Position numbers and translations under genes: made by a program. The notes beneath the pieces are model-generated. The model was not told where the DNA came from, searched no databases, and was given only the letters and a program-made list of their open reading frames with translations. Of a stretch of DNA of 64,000 nucleotides, positions 8,916 through 22,300 are shown one piece after another. How positions within the stretch are numbered: position 1 is the stretch's first letter; every line of letters starts with the position of its first letter. The stretch is taken from assembly GCA_964020085.1 (NCBI GenBank), contig OZ026599.1, positions 25,942,329-26,006,328 of the forward strand, in the 5' to 3' direction. The DNA comes from Micromussa lordhowensis (lineage: Eukaryota > Cnidaria > Anthozoa > Scleractinia > Lobophylliidae).

Positions 8916-10271
8916 CTACACAAAAGGAAAATTTGCAGTGAATATAGAGGCACATGCAAAACATTGACATCAACAACAACAATAACAACAACCTTCTTTA
9001 TTTACCCTTCTTCTTACAAAAATAATAGATTTAATAAAACTATTAACAAGGGTACTGGCAACCTGAAATAACCATTGGGTTAATTAAAAATGCCAGACTG
9101 CCAGTTAACAAGGCAACTATGCATAATTAAATATGTCAAGTCTACAACTCCAGTGCCGCTCAAAAGTAAGTTGACACTCGAAACTCGAACCTCGAGACTC
9201 AATCCTCTATACTCGAAACATTCAAGGATCGAGTCTCGAGTGTAGACGGCGTCAACTTGCTTGGATTAATAAATATAACTTCTGTGCACTGCGCGAACTT
9301 AGCAATAAAACGACATATAAAAACAAATGGCGCAAACTGAAAATGCATGTTCAAGTTCAACAAGCCGTAAACATGTGGTGCCAAAAGTCTGGCTGTCTCG
9401 ACTTTCTGAAAAATTAATTTCCCAATAGAGATCCGCAAACCGTGATGTTTCGAACATAGAAAGGCCTGAAGATTAATTGAAGATTACAGCTCGCAAAGCT
9501 TTTAAAAATAAATTTGACCAAATTCATGAAAGCATAAAATTTATTTACCACCAGAATACTTCCATGATTGGTTACAGTGTATTCCGACAGACAAACATGC
9601 AATGTTTGACCGCCAATTAGAAGATGTTTTTTTTTTCACACTGCAATTTACTCACCAACATATTTTATTTTGGTGCAAGATTCATTCATTCGTTAGCATA
9701 ACCGATCGCTACTAAACACCTGCATGCCCTTATCTGTGTTTACAATCGAATCAGTCGCACGCAACTTGATTATTATTTGTTTTTGGATTCCAAAGTGAAC
9801 GCAACGATTGCTCGCAAGACTGGTAGTCTGCAGCCCGTTTGTGCAATTAATTTCTCGAGAGATCAGTCAAGCAACAAGGTCATTAACTTTCTCAACTCGC
9901 AACTCGATACTAGAGACTCGATCCTCGAGACTCGATTCTTGAAACTATCGAGGATCGAGAACCGAGTCTCGAGGATCGAGGCTTGAGGGACTGTCAACTT
10001 ACTTTTGAGCGGTACTGTAGGTGTGTTTTTTGTAAATCAAGCTTAACTTGTTGAAACATATAATTTTGTATGATCACAAGAGTTGCAGGGCATCTGACAG
10101 GATACAGTGTGCAGAAAAAAACAAATTATGCAGAAATTTTCAGGGAAAAGTGCAGAAAAATTAGTCAATTTCAACAGCTAACAAAATTGATAATAAAGCC
10201 TTTCGAACTTACTGAACAACAGTGAAACGAAAAGCACTTCAAAGCCTTACCCACAGTTTGAGCTCTTTAAT

Positions 10272-10335
<64 letters not shown>

Positions 10336-13300
10336 CACATCATTTTTGCCAACTTTGACATTATGCTTGATCTTTTTAAATGGTTATTTTTGACAAGTAT
10401 TTCTTCATTTACACAGTTTTTCTATAGCATTTTAGCTCATTTTGTGTGCAGAATTTGTTGTTGCGTTTGTGGAACAACCGTAGCTTAGTAACCAGGCATT
10501 TTCCAAGGCTCTTTGCACAAAGTATATAGGTTGGAACGCCTGGAGGTTAAAAATTTGTCACGAACGAACTGGCACTTTTTAAGGAGAAAACTACTATCAA
10601 TCAGAAGTTTTGCTTGTACATGCAGGGTTGTAAGGCAGCTACTTTATTGCTAATATCACACGATGTTTCTGTTTTATGCTGGAAAAAGCTCTGATTATGT
10701 GGAGGATGCGGATGTTCCCAAATTATGTGGATCCGCACCACCGCATCCTGTCAGATGCCTTGATTAAAGCACCAAAATTACATTGTAAGAACTTTTCATG
10801 GGACGCTTGCATGCTCATAATGTACATGTTCAAATGCATGTACCGGTGTCTTCACACGGTACCAATGTGCTGCTTTGACTCCATTGACAAATTTTAGGTT
10901 TCTTGTTGTTGATTACAAACAATAACTGTAAAGACTAGTAGTAGCTCAATCTAACATTGCTATTCAGAATTTCCCTTTTTACATGTACATGTACACAGGC
11001 TGGAGAAGATCAGCTTACCTTGAACAATATAGGATGCCAAGAGAGCTGCTGTATTTTCTGAACATTTTAATCTAGAGTAGTAAAGCAAAAATGGTGCCAT
11101 GACAGATATTATATGATATTATGTGAAATAGTTCTGTTGTCAGTGTTTGATTGGGCCAATCATAAAAGAAAGTGCAGACTGAAAGCAATCAACAGCAAAT
11201 GTTATGTTACCAATTAAGTCTTTGTTGCGAAGTACATATTATGGGACTTCAATTTCATTCACTGCTTAATGTGTTGATTCTGCAACACTTAGAGACATAC
11301 CAGTTATGGGTTTCCTTGAAAAACGTGTCATACAATAACCAGCTCGATGTGGCTAAATGTAATTTAGGCTAAGTTAAACGCAAAACAATGCTGGCCAGCG
11401 GTCGCTCCCTGGGCTTGGTGCGGGGTGGCCTGGGGCTCTACGCAGGGGTCCGAGCATGGTTTACAGTTCGGCTTCGGATGTCAAGTCATTCTGCGTGTGC
11501 TTTCGCTACGGGATAGTTCGCTGAGTTTATTCCTGGCCTAAGTAACTTTGTTTCCACTGTTCTAACAGTGTGACGGTGCCTGGTGGTTGCCGCTCACAGG
11601 GTTGTCATGGATACCCTTCGTGTTCGGCTAGGAGTGGCTCGTAGCCCCACCTTCCTGTTTTCAGGCACCATTCCCCAAGCTTATCTATTGTGATGAGTTT
11701 AATTCATTTTAATGGAGATAAACTTATTTTCAAAAACAGGCTTTTGCACCAGACCTGCATTGAAACACATGTAATAAAGTTCTCAGAAGTACTACATGTA
11801 CTGTAATATGTTATCTATTGTACATGTAATCTAAGCCCATGTCGTTTTGACACAGACAAAGAATAAAACAGACAATGGATCCTACATGTACATGTAGTAA
11901 ATTAACTCTAATTACCTTCCACTAAGAAGATCTCTTTTTATCTGTAGACCAAACAAATATCTGCAACCAGAAGACACATACATGTAAGCACATGTACTGC
12001 TTAAGGAAATTGAAGAACTGCTACCCAAGATATCAGCCATAAAAAATCTGATTATTCAGTAACAAGTGAAAGTGAAGGCCCCAGTTGTGCAATGGATGTT
12101 CAAACTGTACATCATTCACCCTCTCAGGCTGCAAAGAAAACACATTTTTTGAACTTGCCCAAGCTCTACTTATGATTTACTAGCCCACAAAACAAATCAT
12201 TCTCACTAGCTCCCAAAACATTTGCCTCTTACAGTACTTCCGTAATTTGAATAACCCTAAAACGTTGCCAACAGAATCCACTACACTGTAGCCTGACTGC
12301 AAAACCCCTCTCGCCCCGGCTATATTGGACCCTGGCAAGAAACTATTTTTTTTAAAAAAACCTAAACTAAGACTTGCCCAAGGCAAGTCAAATTTGAGTG
12401 CTGCTCAAATTTCCAAAGGGCACGTTAGAATTCAAGTTTTTTTTTAGCCCTGGGAATTCCACTACAACATGTTTACATGTAATTATCAGATATGTACTGT
12501 ACAGGTGTATGAAGCTTTATTCAATGTGACAAAAAAAGCAATGAGGTAAAGGTATGCAAGCTTGGTATACAATGTAGCCAGATATATGGGTTATTGACTA
12601 AGTGTGAGGTCAAGATGGCTTGACACTGGCCAAGGCAAGATGGAGCGGAGGTCCATAAACAGACAAAATAGAACAAGGCCAATATCTAGCCATCTTGACC
12701 AAGCAAGCTTAGTCAATAAAGGGGGCAAGTTTCTAAAGAAACTGTGGTGCTGCGTGGGTGGGAGTATTACAAGATAATTTGGTTTTATCAACTAGGTTGA
12801 AAATGTGACTTGGCCACCGTAAAGAGATTCGGAAGCTGACGTTTCGAGCATTAGCCCTTTGTCGCAGCGAAAGGCTAACGAATGGCTACCGCTAGTAGTC
12901 TGGCATGTTCTGAATAAGCCTCCTCCCCACCCCCCCCCCCCCCCCCAAAGAGCACCCTTTCCAAGATGGCCGCCAATAAAAGATCGAGAAAACGTGACGT
13001 CACACCCGTCACCCCCGCGCGTTGGCACCACATTGCACCACAAAATGGTGGTGCAGGCAGGGGTGCCAGGCACCCCCAAGGAGTGTGGTGGTTTAACCCT
13101 AAGGTGGTGTTGCTCTAACCCTAATAGCCCCACGTAAGCCTAAGCACCACACTTGGTCCTTAGCCCTAAGAGCCCCAGGTAAGCCTAAGCACCACACTTG
13201 GTCCTTATAACCCTAATGGCCCCACGTAAGCCTAAGCACTAACCCTAATAGCCCCACATAAGCCTAAGCCTGTTAACCCTAATAGCCCCTAGTAAGCCTA

Positions 13301-16300
13301 AGGTGGTGTTGCTAATCGCCCTAACCCTACTAGCCCCACGTAAGCCTAAGGTGGTGCTAACCCTAATAGCCCCACGTAAGCCTAAGGTGGTGTTAATAAG
13401 GCAGTGTGGTGTTCCTTAGCCCTAAGGCAGTGTGGTGTTCCTAGCCCTTTTCACCTCAGCTTGACCTGGCTAACGCGCGTTCGGCTTACCTCTGGCTGAC
13501 GCGTGCCTCTGGCTGACGCGTGGTTTGGCTTGGAGCGCGCGCTCGGTTGACCTTGACCTTGGCTTGGAGCGCGCGCTCGGTTGACCTTGACCTTGGCTTG
13601 GAGCGCGCGCTCGGTTGACCTTGACCTTGGCTTGGAGTGCGCGCTCGGCTGACTTTGACCTTGGAGCGCGCGCTCGGCTGACCTTGGCCTTGGAGCGCGC
13701 GCTGACCTTGGCCTTGGCTTGGAGCGCGCTCTGAACACCTGGCTGACTTTTTTTTCGCGCACCCCCTGCCCCTCTCTCCCCTCTCTCTCTCGGCCACCCC
13801 CGATAGTCATCATGTTTTAATGCAGAGTGTGTTTTCTTTTATAGTATTTCTCCTCTGGACCAAAGAAAAAGGCGCGGTGTTCTTTTTTTTTTTCCCTAGA
13901 CGATGGCTTCCTGCGGATTGTGTCGGAAGGGTTTGCGGGAGCAGTTTGTAGCCAAGAGCAATGGGGCAGAGTACGTGCGTTGTTCTAATCGGACTTGCGG
14001 TTATTTTTGTGCCTTAGACGACTTGACGAGCTACGAGAGGATGGTGCAGTTGGACGTGGCTCGTACTTTTCGCAGTGGGGATGCGCCGCTTTGTCAACAC
14101 CAGAAACCTTGCGCCTTACGAGTGTCTTGTTCGAACCAGAATAATGGCCGACCTTACTTCACTTGCCGAGAGCGCTGGCCGTGTAGCTTTTTCTGCTGAG
14201 CTGATCTGGAAGTGACCCTGTGCCAGCTTCCCAACCAGCAGAGTCTTTGAAGAAGTCGCCCCAGTCCTCCTTTTGGAGTCATGAAATAGAGTCTTTTCCC
14301 AAAAAAAAGATGTTGTGTATGTGGGTTTTTTTCAATATGAATAAAATAGGGCATTTTTTATGGACTGCATCTGTTTTTTTTTTTAGTTTTCCTTAAAAAA
14401 ACACTTAAAAAAAAAATTACACTCTTGGGGGTGTGCCAACAAAAAAACAGCCCCTCATCTATCCACGCTACGTGTTTTCTTTTTTTTTTTTTGGAGACGG
14501 CTTTACAGAAAGGATTTGACGTGCCGAACACGTTGTAGGGCCTGATACCAAGCCTTTGAAGCTGTGCCCCTCCCCAGAAAGGCCTCGCGGACTCGATGGT
14601 CTTCCACGCCGCGATATTCGGCCCAGATCTCTAGACAGTCGCCTTGACTGCGGTGCAATTTCAGCGGGCCTAGGCCCCAGGCCAGGCGGAGACGATGATA
14701 CTGCTTCAGTTCTTCCAGCATTTGGCGCTTTGTTTCCTTGTCTTGTTCTTCCATCCAGGCCTGATGGATGGCCAGTCTGTAAATCCGTTGGCTCAGCTCC
14801 GGCAGCAGCCAATCCCAATAACTCTCCCCCTAGATGGAAATGACAGCTGCCATTCAGTTCCTTATAAGGTGGTGGGCGTTGGTGGGGTGGGGGTTAGGAG
14901 TTATCATTGATATTCATCCACCCTCTAGTGCATTGGGGAGTCAATATAAGCTGAGGTTTGCTGACGCGAGTTATACAGACGAGCTAAAAAAAATTTTTCC
15001 CCTCCAGCACGAATTTCGAGTCGGAGCGTTGGTTTTTTTTCTTTTTTTTGGGAGACGACGTTCTCGCTCCTAAAAGAAAAGCGGTTCAAGCATTTGCTCA
15101 GGCCACCTTGGGAGGTCGAGATCAGGTGGTTTTCGTTTTGCGTCTGCGGTTTTGGTTTTGGTTTTGTGCGTGTGTTGCTTTGGAGAGAAATTCATCCAGC
15201 TTCTTTTTTTTTTCCCCTTGACGAACAGTGGGAGCCAATGGACTTTATCGTTTGGGTGTTTTTTTTCGTGTCAAGGACCCAAAAAAACCCGGAGGAGAGA
15301 GGTGAGGTTATTTTTTTTTTTAATAATGACCGTCTGTGTTTTTTTCGGGTTCGCTTGACTAGACCAGCGCGCGCTTTAGAAGCAAGCTACTAAGTTTGAC
15401 AATGAAGTTGTTGTTTTTTTATTTCCACCTTTTCGGAGCTCATTCAGTGTTGTTATTAGAAGTCGAAGGTTAAGGTCACTCGATCGCCTTGGATGGTTAG
15501 ATGCGGTAGATAGTCCACGAAATCGATGCCCAACCAAAGCACGCCCAGTTGTAGATGTTCCTGGAAATCGCGGTTCGCCTTGGCAATTTGCGCGACTATT
15601 TTCACTTTCCCAAGCGACCACTCGTTCTTGTCTGTTTGCCTTTAAACTCTGTGGGGAGGGTAATTAAAAAAAACCACTCATGGTTGGTGTCGAAGCGTTT
15701 TTAAAAACAAAAAAAAAGAACTCATCGACTTACTTCAATAAAATTGGCTTTCAGTTCTGGCAGGCACGATCCTTATTTCAAACTAAAGTTCCCTAAATGA
15801 CAGCCGATAACATTCGCTTTCTGATGTTACTTGTGCGTGATTCATTTATTTTTAATATTACACTTGTTCAATCCGAAGTTCTGGGCTATTCTCGGCTTTT
15901 TAACAAGATTCACAGAAAAAGCGCGCCTGAAAACGTACTCACAAGATTTAAACGGTCAAAATGGGGGCTTTTTTTTCTTCTAAGCCCCGTGAAAATAAAA
16001 GCTATCATGGCACATAACGGAGTGAGCACTTTTTTTTGTTTTGTACTGTGTATAGTAGTGGCAAGAAATATGAAAGAGCGTGATGTAGGATCGCACAGAT
16101 GTAGGTAGGAAAACCTAAGAACAGTATTTCAATTTCATTACTGGTCTTCATACTAAATTTTCATCCAGTCTGTCTCCCACATAGACACTCTACCCCACCC
16201 ATCCACCCACCCAACATTGCCCCTCCCCCTCCCCCTCCCCCTATTCCTTCAAACATTCGCTGGCTAACCCAAAGCAAAAATGATATTGCTTCGAAACCAA

Positions 16301-19300
16301 AACATTGACTGAAGCACGCCAGCCTTAGCTATTCTTAGTATTTTTTCTCTTGATTCGAAGATGAGGATGTATTAATTTCATGAAAACTCCACCTTTGTGC
16401 AAGCCTGACTCGTCAGAGGAACATGTAATCCCTCTGGGAGGCCCACAATTTTCAACCTACTTGATGTTCTTGCGGTGTTGTTACTAAGATCATTATATCA
16501 TATATAGTGTTCTTTTTTTAATTAGTTTAACAATTCTGTGGCAGAGATGAAATTTTTAAAATCTTCTGAAATCTCCTTCCCTCTCCTTGCCACCGTAAAT
16601 TTCTAAAAATGCTCTCGTGATTTTTTGCATACCGTAGCTTCTTTTTTTAACAACACTCTCTCATATGCTGCTATTTTATTTTTGACGTATATTCGCCTTA
16701 AATATTGCTCATGACAATTGCAGATCTCGCTTTTGATTTCAGCCCCATCATATATACTATTATATTTTGTTTTCTTCTAAAGCGAAATAAATATTTGTTC
16801 TGCTTGATTTGAAACTGATTGAAACCGGGCTTAATATGTTTGCCTACTCTGTATAACAGTCGCTAAACGCCCACCATCAGCGCCTTCGATTTAACAACGG
16901 GCACAAAAACTCGTGTTTTCTAATCCCGAAAAAAATGACTATATAAAATATGCTATAAAGGTGTATTTTTAAAACTTCATTGTTCTTGGGGAAAGTGAAA
17001 ACACATTGTTGTTCATTCTCCTTCTAGAAAATGAAATGAAATCTACCTAGAAAATGCCATTTTCTAATTTCTCGGAGACCTTGAGATTCACGGATTTCCG
17101 TTTTTTTTTTCAGTTTCCAAACGAACAGAATAAAATTAACTTGACTGAGTGTAATTTACTCCATGCAAGGAATACGAGCTTTTGAATCAGCTTCAGAATT
17201 TCGTTTCTACGTTGACGTGTTAAGTACAACTGATATGTATTTTCTTTATCTGTATTTAGCAGGTCTGGATGACAGTGCGGGAATTTCAGTTATTAGTCAC
17301 ATTTTCGGGGATTTCTCAGCTGCTGGTTTAAATTTCAATCCATTTCTCGACAATTAGTGAATTTGGCAGACCCCAGATCTTAGCTATCAATACAACATAG
17401 GCACGCAAGGCGTGCAAGAGTTATTTTTTATGAAGTCTCGGAGATAGGAGCATTCATGGAGCTGTTTACAGTAATGATTTGGTTAATTTTAGAAATCGTT
17501 TTGGTTGCGATGTACAGCAAGAGATAAACTGGGAATTTATGATATACATGGTAAGATAACTAATTAGTATGCCATAAAATTTTTGACTGAACAAACTACA
17601 GTGATCTGACGCGTCTCCAGATTAATATAGATACCATCTTATTTTCTAACAGGCAATTTGATTCGTTCTTTGATGCAACCCACTTTGTGATTGGGGTGAC
17701 ACGCACACATGCATAACTCCCTGTCACTCGCCCATCTCATAGCCCTTTCAACCCCCAAGAGGAATTTGTGCTCAAAAATACTGAAGTTAAGAGAACTTTT
17801 CGTATTTTATACGAGTCCTAAATTTACCCTTTTTACACAACAACACTAGTTCACCGAAAATAGAAAGACAAAAAACCCTCTGACACGTTGACAGTGTAAT
17901 TTAATTCATTCCCATATGAAAAACAAAAGTGTCAAATTACCATTTATAAGTACAAATAGCAAGCATCTCGTGGGAACAAGTGGTGATGATTTGCCAGCTC
18001 TAATTGAATTTACTCCCTTGTGAAAAACAAGTGTCAAATTACCCTTTGTAACTAAAAAATAAAATATCTCCTTATATTTCCATGCAACAACAACAAAACA
18101 ATCGTTACCTGTACCTATTGTAAACGTTCGAACTCTTTCAAATCAAAATAGTCTCGTCTCCTCTAAAACATTTCGTAAGAACTAGAAGCAACGATGCGTG
18201 ACGTCTAATTGAATTTACTGCTTGTGAAAAACAAAAATATCAAGTTACCATTTGTAACTAAAAATAGCAAGCATCTCGTGGGAACAAGTGGTGATGATTT
18301 GCCAGCTCTAATTGAATTTACTCCCTTGTGAAAAACAAGTGTCAAATTACCCTTTGTAACGAAAAAATAAAAATATCTCGTTATATTTGCACGCAACAAG
18401 AACACAGTAACCGTTACCTGTACCTATTGTAAACGTTCGAACTCAAATCAAAATAGTCTCGTCTCCTCTAAAACATTTCGTAAGAACTAGAAGCAACGAT
18501 GCGTGACGTCTAATTGAATTTTTATTTGTGAAAAACAAAAATATCAAGTTACCTTTGTAACTAAAAATAAAAACATCTCGCCATTTGCATACAACTACCT
18601 CACGCACTGTTTCATACCTCAAGGCTCATCTCGTCCATAACTAAAATCCTAAGCCTAACTCACAGAAAATGCCGAAGTAAACCCAATATATGAATACTTC
18701 CTCCTCTTTTATAGAAGAATAAATATGGCAGTTCTGAACTGTATCGGGATCAAATCTTCTCATATACCATTTACTTTTAAAACAAGAAATTTGATTGGCT
18801 GTTTATAGTAGATCCGATCTGATTGGTGTGACATACATACATCTCTCACTGACTCACTGACTCACTGATCCATTGACCCGTCCATAACATACTCGACGCG
18901 CCGACTAAGAGATACTTTTTTTACAAAAAAATAACTCAAAAATTGCGTTATTTCTCAGCTGACAGTTTAAATTTTTTTTATCAAATGTCAGCTGTAATTT
19001 AAACCTCTTCCAGACCTTCTATTTACTATTAAACTCACGTAGAACTAATATAATAGCAGTTAATTTAGTTGCAACGTTCTAGAAGAACTTTATAATATAG
19101 TTTCCATTTTGATCAAAATTGTTAATTTAGACAGTGAGATTCTAATCTGCCGCTAGAGTCTGTCATAGTTGTTTTGTTGCTTAATATTTTTGTTGCTTAG
19201 TTCAGAGTTTTCTTTTTCGCGCTAAGTTTAAAACAGTTTTATCACCGAGCGAAAAATTTAACTTTGGTACTTTCCGTTGAGAGTTGTTCAATTTTCGCTC

Positions 19301-22300
19301 AATATTCAGAGTTTTTTCTGTCGCTCACTTCAGACTTACATTTGCAGCTCGATTCAGATTACTTATTGAAAGTATTTTTGCCTGGTTTTAGTAACTTTTT
19401 TAGATCACTTCTATGATGTCTCTCTGTTCGATATTATTTCAACTTCTAGCAAGTATCAAAGGCAAGATAAAGCAGACGCTTGCGCAGGGCTAGGATCTGT
19501 GCTTTACTCTCTCGGTGAATTTACCAAATCTATAGAATATTTCAAGAAAGCACTTGCTATCGCAATTGAAATTGGTGACAAACAAGGAGAAGGAACACGT
19601 TGTAGCAGCCTGGGAAAAGTGTTAAGATCTCTCAGTGACTATGTCAAAGCAAAAGAATATCTTGAGAAAGCACTTGCTATCGCAGATGAAATTGGTGACA
19701 GAAAAGGAAAAGAAACAAGTTATGGAAACCTAGGAAATGTGTTTTTTTCTCGTGGTGACTATGCCAAAACAAATGAATATCTTGAGAAAGCACTTGCGAT
19801 CACAATTGAAATTGGTGACAGAAAAGGAGAAGGAAGAATGTATGGAAACCTGGCAACTGTGTTTTTTTCTCTTGGTGACTATGTGAAAGCAAATGAATAT
19901 CTTGAGAAAGCACTTGCGATCGCAGCTAACATTGGTGACAGAAAAGGAGAAGGAGCACATTATGGAAGCCTGGGAGCTATTTTTATTTGTTTTGGTAACT
20001 ATGTCAAAGCAAATGAATATCTTGAGAAAGCACTTGCGATCGCAATTGAAATTGGCAACAGAGAAGAAGAAGGAAGACATTATGGAAACCTAGGATCTTT
20101 GTTTTTTTCTCTTGGTGACTATGTCAAAGCAAATGAGTATCTTGAGAAAGCACTTGCGATCGCAGCTAACATTGGTAACAGAGAAGGAGAAGGAAGACAT
20201 TATGGAAACCTGGGAACTGTGTTTAAAGCTCTTGGTGACTATGTCAAAGCAAATGAATATCTTGAGAAAGCACTTACGATCGCACTTGAAATTGGTGACA
20301 GAAAAGGAGAAGGAACAAGTTATGGAAGCCTGGGAAATGTGTTTATATCTCTTGGTGACTATGTCAAAGCAAATGAATATCTTGAGAAAGCACTTGGGAT
20401 CGCAGTTGAAATTGGTGACAGAGAAGAAGAAGGAACTTGTTATGGAAACCTAGGATCTGTCTTTAAAGCTCTTGGTGACTATGTCAAAGCAATTGAATAT
20501 CTTGAGAAAGCACTTACTATCAAGATTGAAATTGGTGACAGAAAAGGAGAAGGAACAAGTTATGGAAGCCTGGGAAATGTGTTTTTTACTCTTGGTGACT
20601 ATGTCAAAGCAAATGAATATCTTGAGAAAGAACTTGCGGTCACAATTGAAATTGGTGACAGAAAAGGAGAAGGAACTTGTTATGGAAACCTAGGATCTGT
20701 CTTTAAAGCTCTTGGTGACTATGTCAAAGCAATTGAATATCTTGAGAAAGCACTTACTATCGAGATTGAAATTGGTGACAGAAAAGGAGAAGGAACAAGT
20801 TATGGAAAACTGGGAAGTGTGTTTATATCTCTTGGTGACTATGTCAAAGCAAATGAATATCTTGAGAAAGCACTTGGGATCGCAGTTGAAATTGGTGACA
20901 GAGAAGGAGAAGGAACTTGTTATGGAAACCTAGGATCTGTCTTTAAAGCTCTTGGTGACTATGTCAAAGCAATTGAATATCTTGAGAAAGCACTTACTAT
21001 CGAGATTGAAATTGGTGACAGAAAAGGAGAAGGAACAAGTTATGGAAAACTGGGAAGTGTGTTTATATCTCTTGGTGACTATGTCAAAGCAAATGAATAT
21101 CTTGAGAAAGCACTTGGGATCGCAGTTGAAATTGGTGACAGAGAAGGAGAAGGAACTTGTTATGGAAACCTAGGATCTGTCTTTAAAGCTCTTGGTGACT
21201 ATGTCAAAGCAATTGAATATCTTGAGAAAGCACTTACTATCGAGATTGAAATTGGTGACAGAAAAGGAGAAGGAACAAGTTATGGAAAACTGGGAAGTGT
21301 GTTTATATCTCTTGGTGACTATGTCAAAGCAAATGAATATCTTGAGAAAGCACTTGGGATCGCAGTTGAAATTGGTGACAGAGAAGAAGAAGGAACTTGT
21401 TATGGAAACCTAGGATCTGTCTTTAAAGCTCTTGGTGACTATGTCAAAGCAATTGAATATCTTGAGAAAGCACTTACTATCAAGATTGAAATTGGTGACA
21501 GAAAAGGAGAAGGAACAAGTTATGGAAGCCTGGGAAATGTGTTTTTTACTCTTGGTGACTATGTCAAAGCAAATGAACATCTTGAGAAAGAACTTGCGGT
21601 CACAATTGAAATTGGTGACAGAAAAGGAGCAGGAACTTGTTATGGAAACCTAGGATCTGTCTTTAAAGCTCTTGGTGACTATGTCAAAGCAATTGAATAT
21701 CTTGAGAAAGCACTTACTATCGAGATTGAAATTGGTGACAGAAAAGGAGAAGGAACAAGTTATGGAAAACTGGGAAGTGTGTTTATATCTCTTGGTGACT
21801 ATGTCAAAGCAAATGAATATCTTGAGAAAGCACTTGGGATCGCAGTTGAAATTGGTGACAGAGAAGAAGAAGGAACTTGTTATGGAAACCTAGGATCTGT
21901 CTTTAAAGCTCTTGGTGACTATGTCAAAGCAATTGAATATCTTGAGAAAGCACTTACTATCAAGATTGAAATTGGTGACAGAAAAGGAGAAGGAACAAGT
22001 TATGGAAGCCTGGGAAATGTGTTTTTTACTCTTGGTGACTATGTCAAAGCAAATGAATATCTTGAGAAAGAACTTGCGGTCACAATTGAAATTGGTGACA
22101 GAAAAGGAGAAGGAACTTGTTATGGAAACCTAGGATCTGTCTTTAAAGCTCTTGGTGACTATGTCAAAGCAATTGAATATCTTGAGAAAGCACTTGCGAT
22201 CGCAGCTAACATTGGTAACAGAGAAGGAGAAGGAAGACATTATGGAAACCTGGGAACTGTGTTTAAAGCTCTTGGTGACTATGTCAAAGCAAATGAATAT

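Larger units (their letters stand above)
12771..13771 (+). repeat. Left terminal inverted repeat of the 16-kb block
   Basis: From the outside in: a decayed hammerhead-like segment, a poly-C run, CAAGATGGCCGCCAATAAAAG (YY1-like plus inverted CCAAT), the palindrome TGACGTCA (CRE, 12995-13002), a hairpin of TGCACCACAAAATGGTGGTGCA, telomere-like repeats, and a ~33-bp repeat array. The right arm has the same order. Confidence 0.75.

Noticed and set aside
13451..13813. Arg/Ala/Ser-rich ORFs over the 33-bp array
   Set aside because: Both overlapping frames are open across a tandem repeat; composition is that of the repeat, and the same occurs in the mirrored arm at 27853-28217.
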